Source of the DNA: DASSFZ01 sp036514635
GTDB lineage: Bacteria; Chloroflexota; Anaerolineae; Fen-1058
Assembly: GCA_036514635.1 (NCBI GenBank)
Contig: DATBWU010000027.1
Coordinates: forward strand, 1-6,675
Reading direction: 5' to 3'
Length of the DNA: 6,675 nucleotides
The notes below the pieces were generated by a model. That model was not told the DNA's origin. It was given only the letters and a program-made list of their open reading frames with translations, and made no database searches. Made by a program: the position numbers and the translations under genes. Shown here in pieces: positions 1 to 4,332 of the stretch; positions within the stretch are counted from its first letter, which is position 1, and every line of letters starts with the position of its first letter.

Positions 1-147
1 CAGATGGAGACCACCGCCATCAGAAATGCCACAACGCACGCCATGTTGGGCATCGCGCAGTCAGAGCCATCAGCAAACGGCGACGCGCCGAAGCCGGCTG
101 TGGCGATGAACGCGGATGGCGAACCCCCAAAAGCGAGCCGGCGGTAG
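1..147 (+). CDS. Possible C-terminal tail of an upstream gene (partial)
   Basis: A frame open from the left edge ends at a TAG at 145-147 and would give a tail of about 48 residues rich in Ala, Pro, Asn and Gly, with no recognisable domain. Third-position G+C by hand count is about 74% in this frame, against about 61% in the competing frame that runs open from base 3 into the 195-758 gene. That favours this frame as the coding one, but the stretch is short. An in-frame ATG at 4-6 exists, but without upstream sequence it cannot be judged as a start. The alternative is that the next gene starts before the window and this is a shadow. No function can be given. Confidence 0.35.
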   Translation, partial: QMETTAIRNATTHAMLGIAQSEPSANGDAPKPAVAMNADGEPPKASRR

Positions 148-194
148 GCATTGCCGAGTCCGCCAATACCACACAACCATACACCACCGAGAAG

Positions 195-758
195 ATGATG
201 GCACAAGAGCGCGCAACGGCCGCACGTGAGCGGCGCGACCCCACCTGGTGGGCCGCAGAAACCAAAGAGGAACGCGAGCGACTCCGGCAAAAACAGATAC
301 AGCAACATACAGCCGATCTAAAACAGAAGCGAAACCCCCTCGGTGCCTCGAACGACAACATCGATGAGGGCCACAACACCAGTAGCGCCAATGGAAGCAA
401 AGCACAAAAGCCGAGACCTGTGCAACCTCCGCCAACGGCACGCGGGGGCGGCGTCAACATAGCCGGCGGCACTCGTATCGATGGTGACGTAGTTGGGAGG
501 GACAAGGTCGGGGGTGTTTCGCCTAACGATATTGCCGGTGGCCGAACCATCACCGACCCCGATGAGGTTGAGCGTATCACGCGCGCCAAGCTCCGGGCTA
601 AAGCTAGAGAGGCAGGGCAAGGAGCAGAAGAAGACACGCATGGCGGCGGGCGCAGCGGCGGAGTCAACTTCGGCCGGGGAAGCAATGTGATCGTCAAGAG
701 CCGGGTCGTTGACGGCGACTTGACCATCACCGATGGAGAGGAGGACCCAAAAGCATAG
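195..758 (+). CDS. Hypothetical protein with two GVN...VVxGD repeats
   Basis: A 187-residue hydrophilic protein that I cannot assign. Residues 1-50 are highly charged and probably helical (RERRDPTWWAAETKEERERL). Residues 50-84 are a Pro/Asn/Ser-rich linker. Residues 85-104 (GGGVNIAGGTRIDGDVVGRD) and about 155-180 (SGGVNFGRGSNVIVKSRVVD then GDLTITDG) look like two diverged copies of one Gly-rich beta unit, separated by a charged helical stretch (120-150). Similar 'GDVVxGDK' strings occur, from memory, in bacterial signalling or conflict proteins as short Gly-rich linkers; that resemblance does not give a function. Start: ATG at 195 or 198, preceded only by a weak purine run (GAGAAG). The frame is also open, without any stop, back to base 3, so the true start could lie outside the window. 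The stop TAG at 756-758 sits inside the first copy of the GCRTAGGGGGCA repeat. Confidence 0.65.
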   Translation: MMAQERATAARERRDPTWWAAETKEERERLRQKQIQQHTADLKQKRNPLGASNDNIDEGHNTSSANGSKAQKPRPVQPPPTARGGGVNIAGGTRIDGDVVGRDKVGGVSPNDIAGGRTITDPDEVERITRAKLRAKAREAGQGAEEDTHGGGRSGGVNFGRGSNVIVKSRVVDGDLTITDGEEDPKA

Positions 759-772
759 GGGGCATCGCCATC

Positions 773-1015
773 ATGGAAAACGTAGGGGGCGGCGACCTTC
801 AGGTTGATACTGTCGCGCTGGCCGAGGCCGTCGCTGAGGCGGCCAGCGCCAGCTTGCCCCTAGGAGCGCAGGGGACTACGGCGCAGCGCATAGGGGGCAA
901 GGGCTGGATCGAGATCAAGCGGTTCGGAAAGAACAGGCAGCGCGCCTACCGCTATGTGCGCTGGCGCGAGGGCAAGGTCAAACACAGTCAGTACGACGGA
1001 AAGGCCATCACATGA
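773..1015 (+). CDS. Small hypothetical protein, WIEIK...YRYVRWREGK type
   Basis: An 80-residue protein. Residues 1-40 are acidic and Ala-rich. Residues 43-77 form a compact basic, aromatic segment, KGWIEIKRF then YRYVRWREGKVKHSQYDGK, which looks like a small beta domain. From memory, this pattern recurs in small proteins of Chloroflexota and their phages, sometimes near recombination or transposition genes, but I cannot name the family with confidence. The ATG at 773 is preceded by AGGGGG (757-762) with a 10-base spacing, supplied by a copy of the 12-bp repeat; two more copies lie inside the gene (780-791, 888-899). It is 14 bases downstream of the preceding gene and overlaps the next one by ATGA, so the three are probably co-transcribed. 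Confidence 0.6.
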   Translation: MENVGGGDLQVDTVALAEAVAEAASASLPLGAQGTTAQRIGGKGWIEIKRFGKNRQRAYRYVRWREGKVKHSQYDGKAIT

Positions 1016-1314
1016 ACCTGCAAGAAATCAAACGACTGTTCGGCGGCGGCGCGTTCTTCGCAGTGTCCTACGCGACAAAGGCGTATCTGTACGCCGAGTT
1101 CGCCGACCGCGAGCCGGTCGAGATAAGCAAACTCCCGGCCGGCCACTACCTGCTCATACAACTGCCCATGCCCCCTATGCCTGAGTCCGGGGTGTTTGCA
1201 GTGCCGGAACCGAAGCGTAGGGGGCAGAACGGCGGGGACGTGCCCCCTACGCTAAGCTTATCCGTTGCAGCCGACGCCGAACAAAGGGCGGACCAGACTG
1301 AGCGGCGCGGCTGA
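1012..1314 (+). CDS. Hypothetical protein, 100 aa
   Basis: Unrecognised. It begins with ATG in an ATGA overlap with the preceding stop, which supports translational coupling. Residues 1-55 (MNLQEIKRLFGGGAFFAVSY onward, then a segment ending GHYLLIQLPMP) read like a genuine small folded domain, with alternating hydrophobic residues. The remaining part is Pro/Arg/Gly-rich and is encoded across three copies of the 12-bp repeat (1169-1180, 1215-1226, 1241-1252), two of which form a long inverted repeat. The C-terminal half therefore looks like sequence imposed by the repeats rather than by protein selection; the ancestral gene may have ended earlier. Confidence 0.55.
   Translation: MNLQEIKRLFGGGAFFAVSYATKAYLYAEFADREPVEISKLPAGHYLLIQLPMPPMPESGVFAVPEPKRRGQNGGDVPPTLSLSVAADAEQRADQTERRG
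1214..1253. repeat. 13-bp perfect inverted repeat built from two motif copies
   Basis: AGCGTAGGGGGCA (1214-1226) and its exact reverse complement (1241-1253) are separated by 14 bases. The arms are two opposed copies of the dispersed 12-bp repeat. The RNA could fold into a strong hairpin near the 3' end of the 1012-1314 gene. It is not followed by a T-run, so it is a poor intrinsic terminator; it could protect or pause the transcript, or be a dyad protein site. Confidence 0.75.
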
Positions 1315-1341
1315 ACTTAGTGTTAGGCATAGGGGGCAAAC

Positions 1342-1515
1342 ATGCCAGACACAGACCAGAAACTCATCATAGCCCAACTACTACAATGCTCATTCTCTCG
1401 CTCTTTCCAGGAATCGATCTGCTCGGTCGAGGCTTCGAGGCCGAGGGCTACTGCGTCGTGCGCGGCCCCGATACGCTGTGGGGCGGCGACATTCGAGACT
1501 TCAATCCACCGGTGA
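1342..1515 (+). CDS. Possible short leader ORF overlapping the methyltransferase start
   Basis: An ATG at 1342 follows AGGGGG (1331-1336, from a repeat copy) with a 5-base gap and opens a 57-residue frame ending at the TGA at 1513-1515. The first 15 residues (MPDTDQKLIIAQLLQ) look natural. After residue 16 the frame overlaps the methyltransferase in a different frame and is Ser/Ala/Arg-rich, as a shadow would be. It has the only good ribosome-binding site in this interval, so it may couple translation to the methyltransferase ATG at 1386. It could equally be the relic of a gene whose 3' part was replaced. Confidence 0.25.
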   Translation: MPDTDQKLIIAQLLQCSFSRSFQESICSVEASRPRATASCAAPIRCGAATFETSIHR

Positions 1516-2219
1516 GAAAGTTCGACGGTGTGATCGGCGGCTCGCCCTGCCAGGACTTCTCCAAACTGCGCCGCAGCGCACCGACCGGCTATGGACTCGA
1601 AATGCTCGACGAGTTCTGCCGAGTCGTCGCCGAGGCGCAGCCCGGTTGGTTCCTGTTGGAGAATGTGCCGACCGTGCCAGACATCTACGTGCCCGGCTAC
1701 GCCATCCAGCGCCTCGACCTCAATGCGCGCGAGTGCGGAGCCACCCAGCGCAGACCGCGACATTTCCAGTTCGGCAGCCGTGACGGGTTGGTCATCGTGC
1801 CTGCACGTGCAGTCGCCCCACCTGGTCAGTCACAGCCCGCCGCGCTCGCCAGCGAAGGACGCAAGACGAACCGGCGCGGGTGGGAAGACTACTGCGAACT
1901 GCAAGGCTTGCCACGCAACTTCAACTTGCCCGGTCTGTCCATCGCCGCAAAGTACGCAGCAGTGGGCAATGGAGTACACGTCGCAGTAGCACGAACGCTG
2001 GCCCGCGCCATCCGGGAAGCGCACGACCGAACAGAGGCCATCTCACTCTGCGGCTGCAACTGCGGACGGATCGTAACCGGCAATCAGACGTATGCGACTG
2101 CCGCGTGTCGAAAGCGGATGCAAAGAAAGCGTGACGCCGCAGCGCGTGACTCTGCCAGACGTAGTCACGCTGAGCGCGGTCACATCCGTGACTCGGCGCC
2201 TCCGCCGATGACGACGTGA
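1386..2219 (+). CDS. Cytosine-5 DNA methyltransferase, compact, with C-terminal Cys knuckle
   Basis: Transfers a methyl group from S-adenosylmethionine to C5 of cytosine in DNA. Visible motifs (277 residues from M at 1386): motif I, LSLFPGIDLLGRGFE (4-18), the SAM site; motif IV, GGSPCQDFS (51-59), with catalytic C55; motif VI, LLENV (90-94); motif VIII, QRRPRHFQFGSR (121-132); motif IX, ELQGLPRNF (171-179); motif X, VGNGVHVAVA (193-202). The segment between motifs VIII and IX, where the target-recognition domain sits, is only about 40 residues, typical of small phage enzymes. A tail has CGCNC (222-226) and ACRKR (240-244), resembling a zinc-knuckle found in phage proteins. A GTG at 1320 would add 22 unconvincing residues; neither start has a good Shine-Dalgarno. 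The last ~28 residues are encoded by the GTSAC array, whose next GTGAC contains the stop codon. No cognate endonuclease is seen. Its likely role is protecting phage DNA from host restriction, or regulation; the target is unknown. Confidence 0.92.
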   Translation: MLILSLFPGIDLLGRGFEAEGYCVVRGPDTLWGGDIRDFNPPVRKFDGVIGGSPCQDFSKLRRSAPTGYGLEMLDEFCRVVAEAQPGWFLLENVPTVPDIYVPGYAIQRLDLNARECGATQRRPRHFQFGSRDGLVIVPARAVAPPGQSQPAALASEGRKTNRRGWEDYCELQGLPRNFNLPGLSIAAKYAAVGNGVHVAVARTLARAIREAHDRTEAISLCGCNCGRIVTGNQTYATAACRKRMQRKRDAAARDSARRSHAERGHIRDSAPPPMTT

Positions 2220-2278
2220 CACCGCAGCGCGTGACTCTGCCGGCGTGGTCACGCTGAGCACGGTCACATCCGTGACTC
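2131..2278. repeat. Near-identical direct duplication of about 62 bp
   Basis: Bases 2131-2194 and 2216-2278 match almost throughout: GTGAC-(G/A)CCGCAGCGC-GTGACTCTGCC, then GTCACGCTGAGC(G/A)CG, then GTCACATCCGTGACTCG. They differ at a few bases, with one single-base length change in the central spacer (13 versus 12). This shows recent tandem growth of the GTSAC array. The first copy lies in the 3' end of the methyltransferase gene and the second begins at its stop codon. Confidence 0.85.
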
Positions 2279-2458
2279 GACGAGCGCCGTGACGCATCGA
2301 GCAGTCACGTTACTCGTCGAGTCACCAGCCAACGGGAACTGTTCCGTGACCAGCTCGTGCCAGTGTGACCGTGCTCTGTCACGCCGTAGCCAGCCCGTCA
2401 CCGTGACCGACCAGGTGAAATGTGACATGATCTGGTCACGATTTGCCGGGCCAGTCAC
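2131..2458. repeat. GTGAC/GTCAC array: five symmetric quadruplets with 32-bp pairing
   Basis: Twenty-one GTSAC pentamers in 328 bp; chance expectation is under one. Starts of the quadruplets (GTGAC, GTGAC, GTCAC, GTCAC): Q1 2131, 2146, 2164, 2179; Q2 2216, 2231, 2248, 2263; Q3 2272, 2289, 2304, 2321; Q4 2346, 2365, 2378, 2397; Q5 2403, 2422, 2435, 2454. A single extra GTGAC lies at 2188. Spacers are N10/N13/N10, N10/N12/N10, N12/N10/N12, N14/N8/N14 and N14/N8/N14. In Q2-Q5 the first GTGAC to first GTCAC, and second GTGAC to second GTCAC, are always 32 bp apart (Q1: 33), about three helical turns. Apart from a Q1-Q2 duplication, spacer sequences differ, so spacing and pentamers are what is kept. 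It ends 6 bases before a promoter -35. This implies binding by a dimeric or tetrameric protein; candidates are a late-gene regulator, a small-terminase packaging site, or an origin-binding protein. Confidence 0.9.
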
Positions 2459-2464
2459 GAAGGC

Positions 2465-2493
2465 TTGCCCAACTAGAACGTCCGCGCTATAAT
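2465..2493 (+). promoter_or_regulatory. Promoter P1 (TTGCCC-N17-TATAAT)
   Basis: The -35-like TTGCCC (2465-2470) and a perfect -10 TATAAT (2488-2493) are 17 bases apart. Transcription should start near 2500. The -35 begins 6 bases after the last GTCAC of the array, so a protein bound there could activate or block it. The transcript reaches an intrinsic terminator about 60 bases later. Confidence 0.65.
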
Positions 2494-2499
2494 GCAGCT

Positions 2500-2565
2500 G
2501 GGAGGCGCGCAATGTCCCAGCCATAGCAGCCGACCGGAGAGTGTCCCCTCCGGTCGGTTTGCTGT
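2500..2565 (+). ncRNA. Short terminated transcript with a four-codon ORF (leader or small RNA)
   Basis: Between promoter P1 and the terminator at 2530-2567 there is room for an RNA of about 65 nt. It contains GGGAGG (2500-2505) placed 6 bases before an ATG (2512) that opens a four-codon frame, MSQP, closed by TAG (2524-2526) just upstream of the terminator stem. CTGGGA (2498-2503) and TCCCAG (2515-2520) can pair and hide the Shine-Dalgarno if transcription starts early enough. The arrangement could be an attenuator with a leader peptide or a stand-alone small RNA. I know of no matching family. Confidence 0.4.
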
Positions 2566-2567
2566 TT
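2530..2567 (+). terminator. Rho-independent terminator
   Basis: A perfect 10-bp GC-rich stem, CCGACCGGAG (2530-2539) with CTCCGGTCGG (2548-2557), has an 8-base loop and is followed by TTTGCTGTTT. AGCA (2525-2528) can further pair with TGCT (2560-2563). It separates promoter P1 from promoter P2. Confidence 0.8.
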
Positions 2568-2582
2568 CATACCCGAACGCTA

Positions 2583-2610
2583 TTGACAACCCAAACGAAC
2601 GTTCTATAAT
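2583..2610 (+). promoter_or_regulatory. Promoter P2, perfect sigma-70 consensus
   Basis: TTGACA (2583-2588) and TATAAT (2605-2610) both match the consensus exactly, with a 16-base spacer, one less than optimal. A GAACGTTC palindrome (2597-2604) lies directly against the -10 and could be an operator. Transcription should start around 2617 and read the packaging operon. This start rules out the GTG at 2611 as the start codon of the next gene. GTCAC occurs at 2623 and 2651, just downstream. Confidence 0.85.
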
Positions 2611-2622
2611 GTGTCAGAATTT

Positions 2623-2699
2623 GTCACACGTCGAGCGTGTGGCGGAAAGTGTCACGATGTAGGCTTGGGCGGCCTACTCTTCCCTCAAGGGGAGGGGCG
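2623..2699 (+). promoter_or_regulatory. Structured 5' leader and strong RBS of the packaging operon
   Basis: The leader can form CACACG-TCGAG-CGTGTG (2625-2641) and GTAGGC-TTGGGCG-GCCTAC (2659-2677). TCCC (2681-2684) can pair with GGGA (2690-2693), which overlaps the long Shine-Dalgarno AAGGGGAGGGG (2687-2697). The Shine-Dalgarno lies 6-8 bases before the TTG at 2704 and decides that start. Confidence 0.5.
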
Positions 2700-2703
2700 T
2701 ACC

Positions 2704-3156
2704 TTGCCTCCAAAGTCCAACCGGAAACAATCACGCCGAGGCGCACCAGCCGGCAACACCAATGCCGAGCGCCACGGCGCTTATTCCCGCAGGAAGCCCA
2801 GAGCCGCCGCGACGACGCCCACGCCGCGCGGCTCTGTGTCTTCTACGTCGCCCAGTGGCGACGCCTCCCCAAGGGGGGCTGACGTTTCCTCCGCGTCACC
2901 CCCCTCTATCGACCTTATCCTTCTCAGTCACTGTGCGCGCCTCACCGAACTTGGTCAGTACATCGACACGCTCAATCCGGACGCGCATAAACGCTATCTG
3001 GCCGCGCTGGAGGTTTACGACAGCTTCAGCTATCACGCAGGACGGCTGCTAAAAATAAAGAAGGAAATCGAGGGCGGCGGACTCGGCGAGGAACTCCGCA
3101 ACGCCATGGACGCCGCACTCATCAGCATCGGCCTGGAAATCGGGAGAAAGTTGTGA
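2704..3156 (+). CDS. Terminase small subunit-like protein
   Basis: A 150-residue protein. Residues 11-28 (RRGAPAGNTNAERHGAYS) carry the 'GAPxGNxNAxxHGxYS' N-terminal signature that I associate with small-terminase-like proteins encoded just before terL. Residues 29-68 are a Ser/Pro/Thr-rich linker. Residues 69-150 are helical (IDLILLSHCARLTELGQYID, then ALEVYDSFSYHAGRLLKIKK), plausibly for oligomerisation and contact with the large subunit. The expected role is recognition of phage DNA for packaging; the nearby GTSAC array is a candidate target. The TTG start at 2704 is chosen because a strong Shine-Dalgarno lies 6-8 bases upstream and because promoter P2 makes the in-frame GTG at 2611 untranscribed. 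The stop overlaps the next start as GTGA. It could instead be a general phage DNA-binding protein; the assignment rests on motif and position. Confidence 0.6.
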   Translation: MPPKSNRKQSRRGAPAGNTNAERHGAYSRRKPRAAATTPTPRGSVSSTSPSGDASPRGADVSSASPPSIDLILLSHCARLTELGQYIDTLNPDAHKRYLAALEVYDSFSYHAGRLLKIKKEIEGGGLGEELRNAMDAALISIGLEIGRKL

Positions 3157-3779
3157 CTCCCGAAGCCGCCGCCGCTGCCGCTATAGCCTCTATCGTCGTT
3201 GCCATTATTTCGCTCCTTGGATCTGTCGTCGCCATCCGCGCCGCTCGTCCGAAACAGCAAGCAGAAATCGTCAAGGACTGGAGTGAGGCGCAGGAGAACG
3301 ATGCGCAGACCACCTACACGCTCGCCCAGGCCGCACAGCTACTCGGCGCGAACTACGTCGAGGAACTCAAGAAAGCCCGGGCGCACGTCGATCAGCAGGT
3401 CGAGGAAATCCGCCTGCTCAACAAGCGACTCGATCAGGTCATCGAGGAGAAGAAGCGCCAGGAGGCGCACTCGCTCGTGGTCGACCGCGCCGCCGCCGAG
3501 CTGTCCTCCATCGTGCGCCGCCACGCCGAGCACATCGTCGACTTGCAAGGCGATCTCGAAGCGGCGAAGAAAACCGTCATCACGCTCAAGTACGAAAACG
3601 CACAACTGACCGCCATGTATGGCGACATCGTCAAAGAGAACCGGCGACTCACCGATGAAGTGGCTCGCCTCACCGAAGAGAACAAGAAACTCACCGAACG
3701 CATCGCCGAACTTGAGCAGCCGCGCGGCGGGAGCACCCGTGACCCAACTCCTGTCAGTGTCCCTTATCAGCCAGCGTGA
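3153..3779 (+). CDS. Membrane-anchored coiled-coil protein
   Basis: 208 residues. An N-terminal hydrophobic helix (about 5-28: AAAAAAIASIVVAIISLLGS and on) is followed by a basic patch (RAARPK), suggesting a membrane anchor with the rest in the cytoplasm, or an uncleaved signal anchor. Residues about 36-190 are almost continuous coiled coil; the heptads are clearest at 145-188, with Leu at regular spacing (NRRLTDEVARLTEENKKLTE). A short Gly/Pro-rich tail ends the protein. It starts with a GTG in a GTGA overlap with the preceding gene and overlaps the next gene by 41 bases. Topology and the adjacent peptidase fit an inner-membrane spanin-like or other lysis role, but coiled-coil proteins have many functions and no specific family is recognised. 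Confidence 0.75.
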   Translation: MTPEAAAAAAIASIVVAIISLLGSVVAIRAARPKQQAEIVKDWSEAQENDAQTTYTLAQAAQLLGANYVEELKKARAHVDQQVEEIRLLNKRLDQVIEEKKRQEAHSLVVDRAAAELSSIVRRHAEHIVDLQGDLEAAKKTVITLKYENAQLTAMYGDIVKENRRLTDEVARLTEENKKLTERIAELEQPRGGSTRDPTPVSVPYQPA

Positions 3780-4332
3780 CCCGCGCTGGGCAGACATCCT
3801 GTTAGGCCGCAGCGGCCGCACCATCGGGTCGCACGGTTGCGCCATCGCGTGTCTTTCCATGCTCGGCTCATACTCCCAACACGCCGAGCCCGACTCACTG
3901 TGCACCGTCAACAAGATGCTTCTCTCGGTTGGCGGCTACTACAGCCAGAACCTGCTGAGATGGGGCATCGCCCACATGCTCTTCCCGCGCCTGCGCTACG
4001 TCGGGCGCATCGACATCGGGGCGAACCGACCCGCCCGCTCGGATGAGATGTTTGAGATCACGAACCGGCTCGACCATGGCCAGCCGGTCATCGTGTACGT
4101 CGACACCAGCCAGGCCGAGCCGGGCTTGCAGCAGCATTTTGTCATCGCCACCGGATTCGACCCCGACCGAAACGCCCTCACCATCCACGACCCCTGGCAT
4201 GGCGACTCCGGGTTCATCGCGCCGCGCTACGGCCGTAACACGCAAGAAGCTGTCTGTGGCATCATCCTCTACGACCTGCTCGACGACACGCCGCCGCGCA
4301 CGTTTCCGGCGCTCAGGCCAAGGCATGTGTGA
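3739..4332 (+). CDS. C39-like papain-fold cysteine peptidase
   Basis: 197 residues. The N-terminal pattern VSLISQRDPRWADILLG (7-23), then TIGSHGCAIACLSML (28-42), is typical of the peptidase C39-like (C39_2) group, with Q12 as the likely oxyanion residue and C34 as nucleophile. H133 in QQHFVIATGFD and D151 in IHDPWHGD complete the Cys-His-Asp triad, so the enzyme looks intact. The fold cuts peptide bonds; in phages such domains are thought to act on peptidoglycan cross-links or virion proteins. No signal peptide or membrane segment is seen. The GTG at 3739 is chosen over upstream ATGs because GGGAG (3729-3733) lies five bases before it and because the domain begins there; upstream residues are a shadow of the coiled-coil gene. 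It ends in a GTGA overlap with terL. Whether it is an endolysin, an entry factor or a maturation protease is not shown. Confidence 0.85.
   Translation: MTQLLSVSLISQRDPRWADILLGRSGRTIGSHGCAIACLSMLGSYSQHAEPDSLCTVNKMLLSVGGYYSQNLLRWGIAHMLFPRLRYVGRIDIGANRPARSDEMFEITNRLDHGQPVIVYVDTSQAEPGLQQHFVIATGFDPDRNALTIHDPWHGDSGFIAPRYGRNTQEAVCGIILYDLLDDTPPRTFPALRPRHV

Larger units (their letters stand above)
753..1338. repeat. Dispersed 12-bp repeat GCRTAGGGGGCA, seven copies
   Basis: Copies are at 753-764 (+), 780-791 (+, two end mismatches), 888-899 (+), 1169-1180 (-), 1215-1226 (+), 1241-1252 (-) and 1327-1338 (+). R is A in the 753, 888, 1169 and 1327 copies and G in the 780, 1215 and 1241 copies. The copies fall in different reading frames (read as IGG, VGG, PPM, RRGQ, VPPT, or over a stop codon) and on both strands, so the conservation is in the DNA, not in a peptide. 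A 12-mer with one degenerate position is not expected even twice by chance in 600 bp. The AGGGGG core can also serve as a Shine-Dalgarno, before the ATG at 773 and before an ATG at 1342. It could be a protein-binding site or a short mobile or palindromic repeat; I cannot decide between these. Confidence 0.85.

Noticed and set aside
20..730. Long minus-strand open frame over the 195-758 gene
   Set aside because: Ser/Arg/Pro/Leu-rich shadow typical of GC-rich DNA, with no motif and opposite to all supported genes.
2365..2439. CRP/FNR-type operators (TGTGA-N6-TCACA)
   Set aside because: The inner pairs are GTGA-N10-TCAC in Q4 and Q5, too wide for the N6 of CRP sites, and the other quadruplets have still wider gaps.
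2131..2458. CRISPR array
   Set aside because: The repeated element is only 5 bp, alternates in orientation and has spacers of 1-23 bp, so it does not have CRISPR repeat-spacer form.
2490..2570. tRNA or tRNA-like gene
   Set aside because: No cloverleaf arms or T-loop sequence; the stem and T-rich tail fit a terminator.
2597..2604. LexA/SOS box at the P2 promoter
   Set aside because: GAAC and GTTC are adjacent, without the 4-base gap of the Gram-positive type box; a different operator is possible.
2611..2703. N-terminal extension of the small terminase-like gene from the GTG at 2611
   Set aside because: It begins right after the -10 of promoter P2, before the expected transcript start, and reads poorly; the TTG at 2704 has the strong RBS.
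3619..3738. N-terminal extension of the C39-like peptidase from the ATG at 3619
   Set aside because: It lies wholly within the coiled-coil gene and encodes Ser/Lys/Arg/Pro-rich shadow sequence; the domain starts just after the GTG at 3739.
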